Positions 1 to 6,214 of a DNA stretch of 7,593 nucleotides are shown here, piece by piece. Position 1 is the first letter of the stretch. Each line of letters begins with the position of its first letter. The notes below the pieces were generated by a model. It was given only the letters and a program-made list of their open reading frames with translations. It searched no databases and was not told the origin of the DNA. The translations under genes and the position numbers were made by a program. Source of the stretch: Planctomycetota bacterium (GTDB lineage Bacteria > Planctomycetota > Phycisphaerae > WQYP01); contig JAJYGE010000248.1 in NCBI GenBank assembly GCA_021785155.1, positions 1 through 7,593 of the forward strand. Reading direction: 5' to 3'.

Positions 1-1359
1 AAACGCAATCAATATTTTCACGACACCGTGCATGAGCTTATTGCCCACCATGTCTTACCGGGATGCAGCGTGCTGGAAATCGGCTGTGGCAACGGGGATT
101 TACTCTCATCGCTTGCACCGGCCATGGGCGTGGGGTTGGATATTGATTCGGTCATGGTGGAGGAAGCCCGGCAGAGCCATCCGCATTTAATTTTTCATGA
201 GACCGCCATTGAAGATATTGCCGCCCTGAACCTGCCGCAGTTTGATTATGTCATTTGCAACGGTGTGTTGCAGGAAATATATGACCTGCACACGGTGTTA
301 AGCGCCATAAGGCAGGTGTGTCATGATCGCACACGCATTATTTTCTGCACCTGCAGTCGCCTCTGGACCCCCATGCTGCGAGCGGCTGAGATACTGGGGC
401 GCAAATTCGCTACGCCCGATGAAAGCTGGTTGCCACGCGACGAACTGGAAAATCTTCTGGTGCAGGGCGGAATGCAGGTGGTGCGGCAAACGCCGGCGAT
501 TATTGCTCCGCTTGGAATTCCGGTGTTGAGTAATGCTTTGAATCGGTGGGTGGCCCCATTGCCGGGGATACGGCACCTTGGCTTGTCCTTGCTGACTATT
601 GCCCGCCCCATGAATGTGGTACCGCCGCCCAGCCGGCCCGGTTCGGTAAGCGTGGTTGCGCCCGTACGAAATGAATCGGGAAATATCGATGCGTTGATTC
701 GGCGGATTCCCATGATGGCCAATGTGCAGGAGCTTATTTTTGTCGAAGGCAACAGCACGGATGATACTTGGGCGGCGGTACAGCGCGCGGTTGAAGCTTA
801 TAGCGGCCCGATGAAGCTCTCGGCCCTGAAGCAGACCGGGCGCGGCAAAGGGGATGCCGTGCGGATGGGCTTCGCCGCCGCCACGGGTGATATTCTGATG
901 ATTCTCGATGGTGATTTATCCGTGCCGCCCGAAGAGTTGCCGCGGTTTGTCGATGCCATTCATCAAAATCATTGTGAATTCGCCAACGGATCCCGCCTGA
1001 TTTATCCCATGGAAGATCAGGCCATGCAGTTTTTGAACATGATTGCCAATAAGTCATTTGGAATCATCTTTACGTTTCTCTTGGGCCAACGTCTCCGCGA
1101 TACACTATGCGGAACCAAAGTATTACGGCGTTCGGATTATCTTCGTATCGCGGCCAATCGCGGGTACTTCGGAGACTTTGACCCATTCGGGGATTTTGAC
1201 CTGCTGTTTGGTGCCGCCCGGTTGAATCTCAAAATTATGGACATCCCGGTGCATTACAAGCAGCGCACGTATGGACAAACCAATATTTCCCGCTTCCGCC
1301 ATGGTTTGATGCTGTTGCGCATGTGCGCCGTTGCGGCCAGGAAAATCACATTCATTTGA
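1..1359 (+). CDS. Methyltransferase-glycosyltransferase family 2 fusion protein (5' partial)
   Basis: The reading frame is open from base 1, so the true start probably lies upstream. The first in-window start-like codon is GTG at 28, and residues below count from it. Residues 15-40 carry a class I SAM-binding motif (VLEIGCGNG, then the acidic GLDID), and YVICNGVLQEI follows as post-motif II. From about residue 207 a family 2 glycosyltransferase (dolichyl-phosphate-mannose-synthase-like) begins with VSVVAPVRNESGNID, then EGNSTDDTW, GRGKGDAVRMG and the metal- and nucleotide-sugar-binding LDGDLS (DGD at 294-296). Late motifs are TLCGTKV and GDFDLLFGAARL. No C-terminal membrane segments are evident. 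Family knowledge suggests transfer of a sugar, perhaps to a lipid carrier, in surface polysaccharide or glycolipid synthesis, with the N-terminal domain methylating a sugar or lipid; substrates cannot be read from sequence. Fusions of this type recur in bacteria. The fused domains are certain; the exact role is not. Confidence 0.88.
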   Translation, partial: KRNQYFHDTVHELIAHHVLPGCSVLEIGCGNGDLLSSLAPAMGVGLDIDSVMVEEARQSHPHLIFHETAIEDIAALNLPQFDYVICNGVLQEIYDLHTVLSAIRQVCHDRTRIIFCTCSRLWTPMLRAAEILGRKFATPDESWLPRDELENLLVQGGMQVVRQTPAIIAPLGIPVLSNALNRWVAPLPGIRHLGLSLLTIARPMNVVPPPSRPGSVSVVAPVRNESGNIDALIRRIPMMANVQELIFVEGNSTDDTWAAVQRAVEAYSGPMKLSALKQTGRGKGDAVRMGFAAATGDILMILDGDLSVPPEELPRFVDAIHQNHCEFANGSRLIYPMEDQAMQFLNMIANKSFGIIFTFLLGQRLRDTLCGTKVLRRSDYLRIAANRGYFGDFDPFGDFDLLFGAARLNLKIMDIPVHYKQRTYGQTNISRFRHGLMLLRMCAVAARKITFI

Positions 1360-1597
1360 CGCGCGGCAGCACTTGCGGCAGTATCTCGATCCGATTCAAT
1401 GCTGGAGATTGCACGATGTTTAAAAGTGGTCAGTCCATGACGCCTTATGGATCGGAAATCATGGTTTCAACGCTTGGCAATCATGGTAAAAAAGTGCCGG
1501 CCCGGCCCGTGAACTGCCGGAAGACACCGACTGTTCGGTAATTTTCAGTTCCGATTCCAATGGCTGCATTTACCGCCTGCGTTGGGTGGGCAGCTAA
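1358..1597 (+). pseudogene. Possible decayed coding remnant (weak)
   Basis: In the frame beginning GAC at 1358, this short intergenic stretch reads as protein-like segments interrupted only by TAA at 1421-1423 and TAA at 1487-1489, ending at TAA 1595-1597. The last segment contains DCSVIFSSDSNGCIYRLRW, which looks like ordinary globular protein. No start codon with a ribosome binding site is visible and no family is recognised. The stretch is short enough that this could be chance. It directly follows the glycosyltransferase stop and converges on argJ. Confidence 0.15.
1488..1520 (-). terminator. Candidate intrinsic terminator of the pyrR-pyrB-argJ operon
   Basis: On the minus strand, about 80 nt beyond the argJ stop, a CCGGC arm (1516-1520) can pair with GCCGG (1497-1501) across a 14-nt loop. 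CAC and then six T (1488-1493) follow. The stem is short and the loop contains further GGCC repeats that could pair differently, so this is a moderate candidate. No comparable signal serves the converging glycosyltransferase gene. Confidence 0.4.
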
Positions 1598-1598
1598 T

Positions 1599-2819
1599 TT
1601 ATGTGTGGTAGTCGGCATTGATCGTGATATATTCGCGCGATAAATCGCAAGTGTAAACCCGGCAGGTGCCTTTGCCGCCGACACCGAGGTTCAGCGTGAT
1701 ATGAACTTCAGTTTGCTGCATGGCCGCTTGAACATCCGCCAATGAAACTTCCGTCGGGCGGCCATTGCGAAACACCGTGATTTTTCCCACCTGACATTGC
1801 GATTTATCCGGATTCATTTTGGCGCCACTGTATCCGGCGGCACTGACAAAGCGTCCCCAATTTGGATCGCCGCCGTGAATGGCGGTTTTCACCAGCGGGC
1901 TGTTGGCGATGGCCATGGCGGCCCGCCGGGCGTCGGCGTCTGTGGCGGCACCGGTAACATGCACAATAACCAGCTTGGTAGCCCCTTCGCCATCGGCAGC
2001 AATTTGCCGGGCCAGTGAGTCGCACACGATTTCCAAAGCCCGTGAAAAAGTCCGCCAGGCTGTCGTGCCCAATTCAATGCGTGGGTTTTCCGCCAGGCCG
2101 TTGGCCAATACGGCAAATGTATCGCTGGTGCTGGTGTGTTGATCCACGGTCACGCAATTAAACGTGCTATCCGCCGTATCCCATACAGCGGTGCGTAAGC
2201 TTGACGGGCTGATTGCCGCATCGGTGGCGACATACGCCAGCATGGTGGCCATATTTGGGGCGATCATGCCGGAACCCTTGCAGCATCCGGCAACGGTGAT
2301 CGTGCGCTTGGCGAGATTGAATTGTGTAAAGGCGGTTTTGGTTTTCAAATCCGTGGTGAGAATGCCATTGGCAAACGCTTCACCGTGCTCTACGCTGTCA
2401 CCAATATTGGATGCCAGTGCGCTGATTCCCGTGCGAATTTTGTCCATCGGTAGAAAATGGCCGATCACACCGGTGCTGAAGGGAAGTACTTCTCTGGTTT
2501 GCATGGCAAAACCACGCCCGGTAAGAACCTCCGCACTGCGTTCACACATTTCCCGCGCGTCAAGCAGGCCACGCTTGCCGGTGCACACATTGGCGCATCC
2601 GCTGTTAATGATGCAGGCGCTGACAATGCCGCGTCGAATATGTTCTCTTCCCACCACCACCGGCGCGCCTACCACTTTGTTGGTGGTGAATACCGCCGCC
2701 GCCGTTGCCGGAACACGGCTCACCAGCATGGCCAAATCAGGCTTGCCGGATTGCTTGATGCCGCAGTGCATGGCTCCGGCGAGAAAGCCCTTAACCGCCG
2801 TAATGCTTTGATTACCCAT
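1599..2819 (-). CDS. argJ: Bifunctional glutamate N-acetyltransferase / amino-acid N-acetyltransferase ArgJ
   Basis: ArgJ moves the acetyl group from N-acetylornithine to glutamate, regenerating N-acetylglutamate in the cyclic arginine pathway; many members can also use acetyl-CoA. The product is 406 residues, normal for the family. It shows KGFLAGAMHCGIK near the N-terminus, FTTNKV, INSGCANVCTG at 71-80, and TTDLKTK at 155-161. The hallmark MIAPNMATML contains the Ala191-Thr192 autocleavage site whose Thr becomes the N-terminal nucleophile of the beta chain. VDQHTSTSDT, GGDPNWGR and the C-terminal TCDLSREY...INADYHT follow. The ATG at 2819 was chosen because AAAGGA (2831-2836) lies 11 nt upstream and the protein then begins like its relatives; an in-frame ATG at 2870 would lie inside pyrB. 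The gene is last in the operon, 16 nt after the pyrB stop, with its ribosome binding site touching that stop. All key residues are present, so it should be active. Confidence 0.97.
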   Translation of the reverse strand: MGNQSITAVKGFLAGAMHCGIKQSGKPDLAMLVSRVPATAAAVFTTNKVVGAPVVVGREHIRRGIVSACIINSGCANVCTGKRGLLDAREMCERSAEVLTGRGFAMQTREVLPFSTGVIGHFLPMDKIRTGISALASNIGDSVEHGEAFANGILTTDLKTKTAFTQFNLAKRTITVAGCCKGSGMIAPNMATMLAYVATDAAISPSSLRTAVWDTADSTFNCVTVDQHTSTSDTFAVLANGLAENPRIELGTTAWRTFSRALEIVCDSLARQIAADGEGATKLVIVHVTGAATDADARRAAMAIANSPLVKTAIHGGDPNWGRFVSAAGYSGAKMNPDKSQCQVGKITVFRNGRPTEVSLADVQAAMQQTEVHITLNLGVGGKGTCRVYTCDLSREYITINADYHT

Positions 2820-2830
2820 GGTTAACCGGT

Positions 2831-2836
2831 TCCTTT
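2831..2836 (-). promoter_or_regulatory. argJ ribosome binding site next to the pyrB stop
   Basis: AAAGGA reads on the minus strand 11 nt before the argJ ATG and overlaps the last base of the pyrB TGA (2836-2838). This arrangement decides the argJ start and suggests translational coupling to pyrB. Confidence 0.6.
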
Positions 2837-3801
2837 CATGAATCATTATTCTGAAAACTGCCGGCCCCAATGCACAAATACAGCACGGCCATCCGCACGG
2901 CTAATCCATTGCTGACTTGCCGCAGAATCGCTGATTTCTCGCCATCCGCTACGGCACTGGTAATTTCCAGTCCGCGGTTCATGGGGCCGGGATGCAATAC
3001 CAGCACATCTTTCCGACAGCGCTTTAATCGCTCTTCATTGAGTCCAAAATATCGGCTGTATTCCCGCACGCTGGGAAATGCCGCGCTGGTGAGCCGCTCA
3101 AACTGCACGCGTAACATATTAATGACATCCACTTCACCAAGTATTGAGTCCAGATCATGCGTGACGCGCGCGCCAAACTCCGCAAAGGCCGAAGGGCAGA
3201 GCGTCGTGGGGCCAACCAGTGTGACTTTTGCTCCGAGCTTGGATAGTGCCCATAAATTGCTGCGTGCTACGCGCGAGTTGGCAATATCACCCACAATCGC
3301 CACGTGCAGGTCACTGATTTTTTTTCCGCGCCGTTCGCACGCCTCCCGCATGGTAAATAAATCAAGTAACCCCTGCGTAGGATGCTCATGGCTGCCATCG
3401 CCCGCGTTAATCACGCTGCATTGCACCAGTCGGCTTAGCACCTCCGGAGCGCCGCTGCTGCGATGCCGGATGATAATGGCATCAACGCCCATGGCCACAA
3501 TGCTGCGGGCGGTATCCACCAGCGTTTCGCCTTTGCTCACAGAGCTGGTGGAAACCGAAAAATCAACCACGTCCGCGCTCATGCGCTGCGCCGCCAGGCG
3601 GAAGCTGGTTCTGGTGCGCGTGGAGTCCTCAAAAAACAGATTCACCACCACTTTTCCGCGCAACGCCGGAACTTTCTTGATGCTGCGTGTGGATACTTCT
3701 TTCAGCGCCTGCGCGGTATCCAGAACGGCAAAAATTTCTTCGCGCGAAAGTTCTTCCAATGTCAGAAGATGCGGGCGAGTCCAGGTGGTTGATTGCGTCA
3801 T
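2836..3801 (-). CDS. pyrB: Aspartate carbamoyltransferase catalytic subunit
   Basis: The enzyme joins carbamoyl phosphate and aspartate to give N-carbamoyl-aspartate, the first committed step of pyrimidine synthesis. The 321 residues match the usual catalytic chain. Carbamoyl-phosphate binding residues are visible in [12 protein letters not shown] (STRTR at 60-64), in the SVSKGETL loop (Lys90) that closes over the active site, and in [10 protein letters not shown] (138-147). The aspartate side contributes [13 protein letters not shown] (169-182), MLRVQFER (229-236) and [10 protein letters not shown] (268-277). The aspartate-versus-ornithine choice is settled by the 'HPGPMNRG' and 'RVQFER' motifs. 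The start ATG at 3801 overlaps the pyrR TGA by four bases (ATGA), indicating translational coupling. No pyrI or dihydroorotase gene follows; argJ comes instead. Confidence 0.97.
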   Translation of the reverse strand: MTQSTTWTRPHLLTLEELSREEIFAVLDTAQALKEVSTRSIKKVPALRGKVVVNLFFEDSTRTRTSFRLAAQRMSADVVDFSVSTSSVSKGETLVDTARSIVAMGVDAIIIRHRSSGAPEVLSRLVQCSVINAGDGSHEHPTQGLLDLFTMREACERRGKKISDLHVAIVGDIANSRVARSNLWALSKLGAKVTLVGPTTLCPSAFAEFGARVTHDLDSILGEVDVINMLRVQFERLTSAAFPSVREYSRYFGLNEERLKRCRKDVLVLHPGPMNRGLEITSAVADGEKSAILRQVSNGLAVRMAVLYLCIGAGSFQNNDS

Positions 3802-4358
3802 CGGCTGTCTCCTCCGGTGGCCGGCGTTGTAGATTCCACAAAAACGGCATCATCAGAATCAATGGGCTTTAAGCTCACACGCACCCGGGATTTATCGGGA
3901 ACTTCCAGGCGTCGTCCGACAAAATCCGCGGAAATTGGAAATTCTCTTCCGCCACGATCCACCAGCACCGCCAGGCGGATAAAGCGGGGGCGGCCAAAAT
4001 CCACCAGAGCATCCAGAGCGGCCCGCACGCTGCGGCCCGTATGCAGCACATCATCGAGCAGGAGAACCGGGCGATCATCGATTCGAAAATTCATCTCCGT
4101 TCCCATGGGAATAATAATCGAACGGTTGCCCACAACATCATCGCGATACATGGTAATATCCAACGCTCCCACTTCCAGCGTCCGGTTTGTTTCGGTATAA
4201 ATCGCCGCCGCAATACGCTGGGCCAGTATTTCGCCGCGCCGGCGTATGCCCACCAATGCCAGAGGGCCACCCGCCATGAGTTCACCGGCGGTCAAAATCT
4301 GTTGTGAAATCTGCCTTACAGTCTGCGCAACGTCGTCAGCGGCCATGAACTTCTGCAT
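3798..4358 (-). CDS. pyrR: PyrR bifunctional pyrimidine-operon regulator / uracil phosphoribosyltransferase
   Basis: PyrR is a type I phosphoribosyltransferase-fold protein. It can make UMP from uracil and PRPP and, in Gram-positive bacteria, binds UMP and attenuates pyr mRNA. From ATG 4358 the product is 186 residues, close to the usual 180. Landmarks are [12 protein letters not shown] (35-46), LDITMYRDD (66-74), the PRPP loop [13 protein letters not shown] (98-110), [29 protein letters not shown] text (here [13 protein letters not shown]) and a C-terminal acidic tail. The frame is open back to 4508, but that extension reads through the upstream terminator hairpin, so it was rejected. The chosen ATG has AAGGA only one base away; ATG 4346, four codons later, is an alternative. 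The gene leads the pyrR-pyrB-argJ unit and overlaps pyrB by 4 bp. I see no PyrR-binding RNA loop upstream, so regulation by attenuation is unproven here. Confidence 0.94.
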   Translation of the reverse strand: MQKFMAADDVAQTVRQISQQILTAGELMAGGPLALVGIRRRGEILAQRIAAAIYTETNRTLEVGALDITMYRDDVVGNRSIIIPMGTEMNFRIDDRPVLLLDDVLHTGRSVRAALDALVDFGRPRFIRLAVLVDRGGREFPISADFVGRRLEVPDKSRVRVSLKPIDSDDAVFVESTTPATGGDSR

Positions 4359-4399
4359 GTCCTTGAGATTACCCGTTGATGCGCCGGCGAGCAAGTTGG

Positions 4400-4428
4400 A
4401 ATATAAAGATTTCGGTTTTCTGTTTTCA
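4400..4428 (-). promoter_or_regulatory. Candidate promoter of pyrR-pyrB-argJ
   Basis: On the minus strand TATATT (4400-4405) resembles a -10 box and lies 17 nt from TGAAAA (4423-4428), a poor -35 match (3 of 6). It sits just after the terminator of the preceding gene and would give a leader of about 35 nt before the pyrR ATG. The position is sensible but the -35 is weak. Confidence 0.3.
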
Positions 4429-4432
4429 GCGG

Positions 4433-4463
4433 AAAAAAAAAGAGCCGGCAAATCAGCCGGCCC
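4433..4463 (-). terminator. Intrinsic terminator after the Bax inhibitor-1 gene
   Basis: On the minus strand the arm GGGCCGGC (4456-4463) pairs with GCCGGCTC (4442-4449) through eight pairs, one of them G-U. The loop is TGATTT, and a run of nine T follows (4433-4441). It starts about 45 nt after the stop codon at 4508-4510 and about 75 nt before the pyrR start. It should separate the upstream gene from the pyr operon. It could instead act as a leader attenuator for pyrR, but no antiterminator pairing was evident. Confidence 0.85.
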
Positions 4464-4507
4464 TTGTTTGTTAATAATCAACGCGGTAATGGTACGCGCT
4501 GCGACCA

Positions 4508-5236
4508 TTAATCGCGCTGGTTTCCGAACATCATCAGCAGGAATATGAACATGTTGATGAAATCGAGATACAAATTAAATGCAGCGCTGACGGCTGCTTT
4601 CTGACTGGCCTGCGAACCATCGGGCCCAGCGAGATACATAAACTTGGCCTTTTGAACGTCGTAAGCAGTCAGTGCGACAAACACCAGCACGCCCACCACA
4701 TTGATAATCGCCTGCAAGCCGGTGCTGTGCATAAACCAGTTGGCAACCAAAGCAATTATTACGCCCCAGAGCGCCATGCCGGCATAATGGCCCAACCCGG
4801 TCAGATCACGTTTCGTGACGTAACCATACAGGGCCATTGAGCCAAATGTTCCGGCGGTGATAAAAAATGTTGAGGCTATCGACGCTTGCGTGTAAATCAG
4901 GAAAAGAATAGAAAACGTCAATCCCGTCATGGCGCTATAGGCAAGAAATAAAATGGTGGCCAATCCCGCACTCATGCGGTTGATTCCTGCGCCGAACCAG
5001 ATTACCAGGCCGAATTGCGCAATGAAAACAATCCAATAGCCACCGTTTGCCAAGCTGGCAACAAACTTGGTATTTTCAGAAACCAGCAACGCCACAATTC
5101 CGGTAATCAGCAGACCAACTGTCATCCAACCGAATACCCGGCTCATGAAATGTCGCTGTTCCAACGCGTCCGAACGCACGCCGGGTACCAGCGAGTCGTT
5201 GTAGCCGGAACCGGGAGAATTAAAAAACTGACTCAT
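4508..5236 (-). CDS. Bax inhibitor-1 (UPF0005/TMBIM) family membrane protein
   Basis: Members are seven-helix inner-membrane proteins; the Bacillus homologue YetJ is a pH-sensitive calcium leak channel and E. coli YccA interacts with the FtsH protease. The 242 residues begin with a soluble stretch of about 30 residues. Hydrophobic segments follow at roughly 31-52, 65-84, 89-115, 118-140, 150-169, 174-193 and 219-237. Family signatures are ALTAYDVQKAK with Asp193 in segment 6 and LYLDFINMFIFLL with Asp225 in segment 7, the pair of acidic residues expected in the pore region. ATG 5236 has a good ribosome binding site, AAGGAAGG, 4-7 nt upstream. The gene has its own candidate promoter (5324-5352) and terminator (4433-4463), so it is probably monocistronic and divergent from infC. 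The family is secure; the ion-channel function is inferred from homologues. Confidence 0.93.
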   Translation of the reverse strand: MSQFFNSPGSGYNDSLVPGVRSDALEQRHFMSRVFGWMTVGLLITGIVALLVSENTKFVASLANGGYWIVFIAQFGLVIWFGAGINRMSAGLATILFLAYSAMTGLTFSILFLIYTQASIASTFFITAGTFGSMALYGYVTKRDLTGLGHYAGMALWGVIIALVANWFMHSTGLQAIINVVGVLVFVALTAYDVQKAKFMYLAGPDGSQASQKAAVSAAFNLYLDFINMFIFLLMMFGNQRD

Positions 5237-5277
5237 AAAGCCTTCCTTTGCATATACTTAGCTCACACAACCACACC

Positions 5278-5294
5278 GCCGACGCCGCGTCGGC
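5278..5294 (-). other. Hairpin in the 5' leader of the Bax inhibitor-1 gene
   Basis: GCCGACG and CGTCGGC form a perfect 7-bp inverted repeat around a 3-nt loop, about 40 nt upstream of the start codon and within the predicted transcript. No T-run follows in either direction, so it is not a simple terminator. It could be an operator or an mRNA structure. Confidence 0.4.
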
Positions 5295-5323
5295 AGATGG
5301 CTATGGCCATTTACATTGCCACC

Positions 5324-5352
5324 ATTATACGTATCCGCCACCGGTTTGTTTA
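5324..5352 (-). promoter_or_regulatory. Sigma-70-type promoter of the Bax inhibitor-1 gene
   Basis: On the minus strand a perfect -10 box TATAAT (5324-5329) is spaced 17 nt from TAAACA (5347-5352), a 4-of-6 match to TTGACA. Transcription would begin near 5317, giving a leader of about 80 nt. Confidence 0.55.
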
Positions 5353-5363
5353 TAACACGTCCG

Positions 5364-5380
5364 AAAAAAATATTAAAAAA
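5364..5380. promoter_or_regulatory. A/T tract between divergent promoters (candidate UP element)
   Basis: Seventeen bases of only A and T (A7-TATT-A6) lie between the two predicted promoters. The tract is at about -47 to -63 from both inferred start sites (near 5317 and 5427), where RNA polymerase alpha-subunit UP elements bind. This is a positional argument only. Confidence 0.35.
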
Positions 5381-5391
5381 GCTCAATGCTT

Positions 5392-5420
5392 TTGACTCCG
5401 GGGCCATAATACGTTACAAA
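5392..5420 (+). promoter_or_regulatory. Candidate sigma-70 promoter of infC
   Basis: TTGACT (5392-5397, 5 of 6) is spaced 17 nt from TACAAA (5415-5420, 4 of 6). Transcription would begin near 5427 and give a leader of about 57 nt before the infC start. Confidence 0.45.
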
Positions 5421-5470
5421 TATCAGTTGTTATGTGCTTGGTGGGTTCAAGACCGCCGGCAGGGGCTTTC

Positions 5471-5475
5471 AGGAG
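5471..5475 (+). promoter_or_regulatory. infC Shine-Dalgarno sequence that selects the ATT start
   Basis: AGGAG lies 8 nt before ATT 5484, ideal spacing. It is only 2 nt from the alternative TTG at 5478, which argues against that codon. Confidence 0.7.
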
Positions 5476-5483
5476 CATTGACT

Positions 5484-6002
5484 ATTAGCCATCACGGTTT
5501 GCGTTGCAACGAGCAGATTCGCATCTCTCCGGTTCGCCTGATTAGCGAAAATGACGACCAAGTGGGAATTATCCCGCTGCTTGAGGCTCTGCGCCTCGCG
5601 CGGGAGGCGGGATTGGATCTCGTTGAGGTTTCCCCCATGGACAAACCGCCGGTCTGTCGGGTGATGGACTACGGCAAGTGGAAATATAAGCAGCGAAAAA
5701 AAGAACAGAAGTCGCACGCTGGATCACATGTTACGCAGCTCAAGGAATTGCGTATTCGCAGCGTTAAAATTGATGCCCATGATCGTGATACGAGCATGAA
5801 CAAAGCCCGCAAATTTTTGGAAGATGGCCACAAGGTTCAATTCAACCTTATGTTCCGTGGTCGTGAAATGGCCCATGTGGACCTTGGTCGGGGAATTCTC
5901 GATAAGATTCGCGCTGATCTGGACGAAGTGTGCAAAACCGAACGTGACCCCAAACTTGAGGGCCGCCGGATGATTATGATATTGGCACCCAAATCACATT
6001 AA
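5484..6002 (+). CDS. infC: Translation initiation factor IF-3 (ATT start codon)
   Basis: IF-3 binds the 30S subunit, keeps it apart from 50S and proofreads the start codon and initiator tRNA. The product is 172 residues, typical length. The N-domain starts with LRCNEQIRISPVRLI (6-20) and ALRLAREAGLDLVEVSP (35-51). The linker region reads PPVCRVMDYGKWKYKQRKKEQKS. The C-domain carries LKELRIRSVKIDAHD, ARKFLEDGHKVQF, FRGREMAH and the final RRMIMILAPK. No ATG or GTG lies at a suitable place. ATT 5484 sits 8 nt after a perfect AGGAG, and the protein then begins where relatives begin. E. coli infC also uses AUU, which IF-3 itself discriminates against, so self-repression is likely. The frame is open back to ATG 5316, but that extension has no IF-3 similarity and crosses the promoter. 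Unusually, rpmI and rplT do not follow. Confidence 0.96.
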   Translation: MSHHGLRCNEQIRISPVRLISENDDQVGIIPLLEALRLAREAGLDLVEVSPMDKPPVCRVMDYGKWKYKQRKKEQKSHAGSHVTQLKELRIRSVKIDAHDRDTSMNKARKFLEDGHKVQFNLMFRGREMAHVDLGRGILDKIRADLDEVCKTERDPKLEGRRMIMILAPKSH

Positions 6003-6026
6003 AAAGACGGTAAAAGTCGCTTGGAT

Positions 6027-6059
6027 GTGTTATGGGGCGTTTCCAACGTGTGATAACAC
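6027..6059 (+). terminator. Nested hairpin after infC, possible weak terminator
   Basis: GTGTTAT (6027-6033) pairs with ATAACAC (6053-6059), and inside it CGTT (6038-6041) pairs with AACG (6045-6048) around a TCC loop. Only a short TTTT follows a few bases later (6064-6067). It starts 25 nt after the infC stop, so a termination or mRNA 3'-end role is plausible, but the T-run is poor. Confidence 0.4.
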
Positions 6060-6063
6060 TGCC

Positions 6064-6090
6064 TTTTCATGAAAAATTAAATATTTTTCA
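6064..6090. repeat. Two overlapping AT-rich inverted repeats
   Basis: TTTTCATGAAAA (6064-6075) is a perfect 12-bp palindrome. It overlaps TGAAAAAT (6070-6077), which is repeated inverted as ATTTTTCA (6083-6090) across 5 nt. They lie just upstream of the promoter-like element, where a repressor or activator could bind. They may also help end infC transcription. Confidence 0.45.
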
Positions 6091-6099
6091 ATTTATCTG

Positions 6100-6128
6100 T
6101 TGACCTTGACCCTCCAAGATTCTATTCT
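6100..6128 (+). promoter_or_regulatory. Candidate sigma-70 promoter for the leader and PEP-CTERM gene
   Basis: TTGACC (6100-6105, 5 of 6) is separated by 17 nt from TATTCT (6123-6128, 4 of 6). TTGACC is repeated directly at 6106-6111. Transcription would begin near 6135, about 175 nt before the PEP-CTERM start. Confidence 0.45.
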
Positions 6129-6145
6129 GATTGGCAGAGAAGGTT

Positions 6146-6214
6146 ATGCAAGGCCCGTGCGATTGTTTTTGCACTGCTACGCCGGAAGGGGTGCGAGAGC
6201 AAGTTCTGAAATAA
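6146..6214 (+). CDS. Putative 22-residue Cys-rich leader peptide
   Basis: ATG 6146 follows the purine run GAGAAGG (6137-6143) and opens a 22-codon frame ending in TAA 6212-6214. The peptide starts MQGPCDCFCTATPEG, with cysteines at 5, 7 and 9. Its stop lies between the two arms of the hairpin at 6182-6238, which is followed by nine T, so the geometry resembles a peptide-controlled transcription attenuator. AGG is only 2 nt from the ATG and the predicted untranslated leader is about 11 nt, so translation is uncertain. A 22-codon frame can also arise by chance. Confidence 0.25.
   Translation: MQGPCDCFCTATPEGVREQVLK

Noticed and set aside
1323..1541. 72-codon plus-strand frame overlapping the glycosyltransferase end
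   Set aside because: Starts inside the glycosyltransferase gene, has no ribosome binding site and no recognisable features.
2164..2811. 215-codon plus-strand frame opposite argJ
   Set aside because: It lies entirely antisense to a well-conserved argJ, has no recognisable motif or ribosome binding site, and is explained by codon bias of the opposite strand.
2870..3832. 320-codon plus-strand frame opposite pyrB
   Set aside because: Antisense to pyrB with all its catalytic motifs; its Ser/Arg-rich composition is typical of a shadow frame.
4400..4508. PyrR-binding loop / classical pyr attenuator upstream of pyrR
   Set aside because: The terminator is present, but I could not find a sequence resembling the conserved PyrR-binding loop or an alternative antiterminator stem.
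5478..5480. TTG as infC start
   Set aside because: Only 2 nt from the AGGAG sequence, too close for initiation; ATT 5484 has ideal spacing.
5316..5483. N-terminal extension of infC from ATG 5316
   Set aside because: The extension crosses the divergent promoter region, has no IF-3 similarity and would make the protein 56 residues too long.
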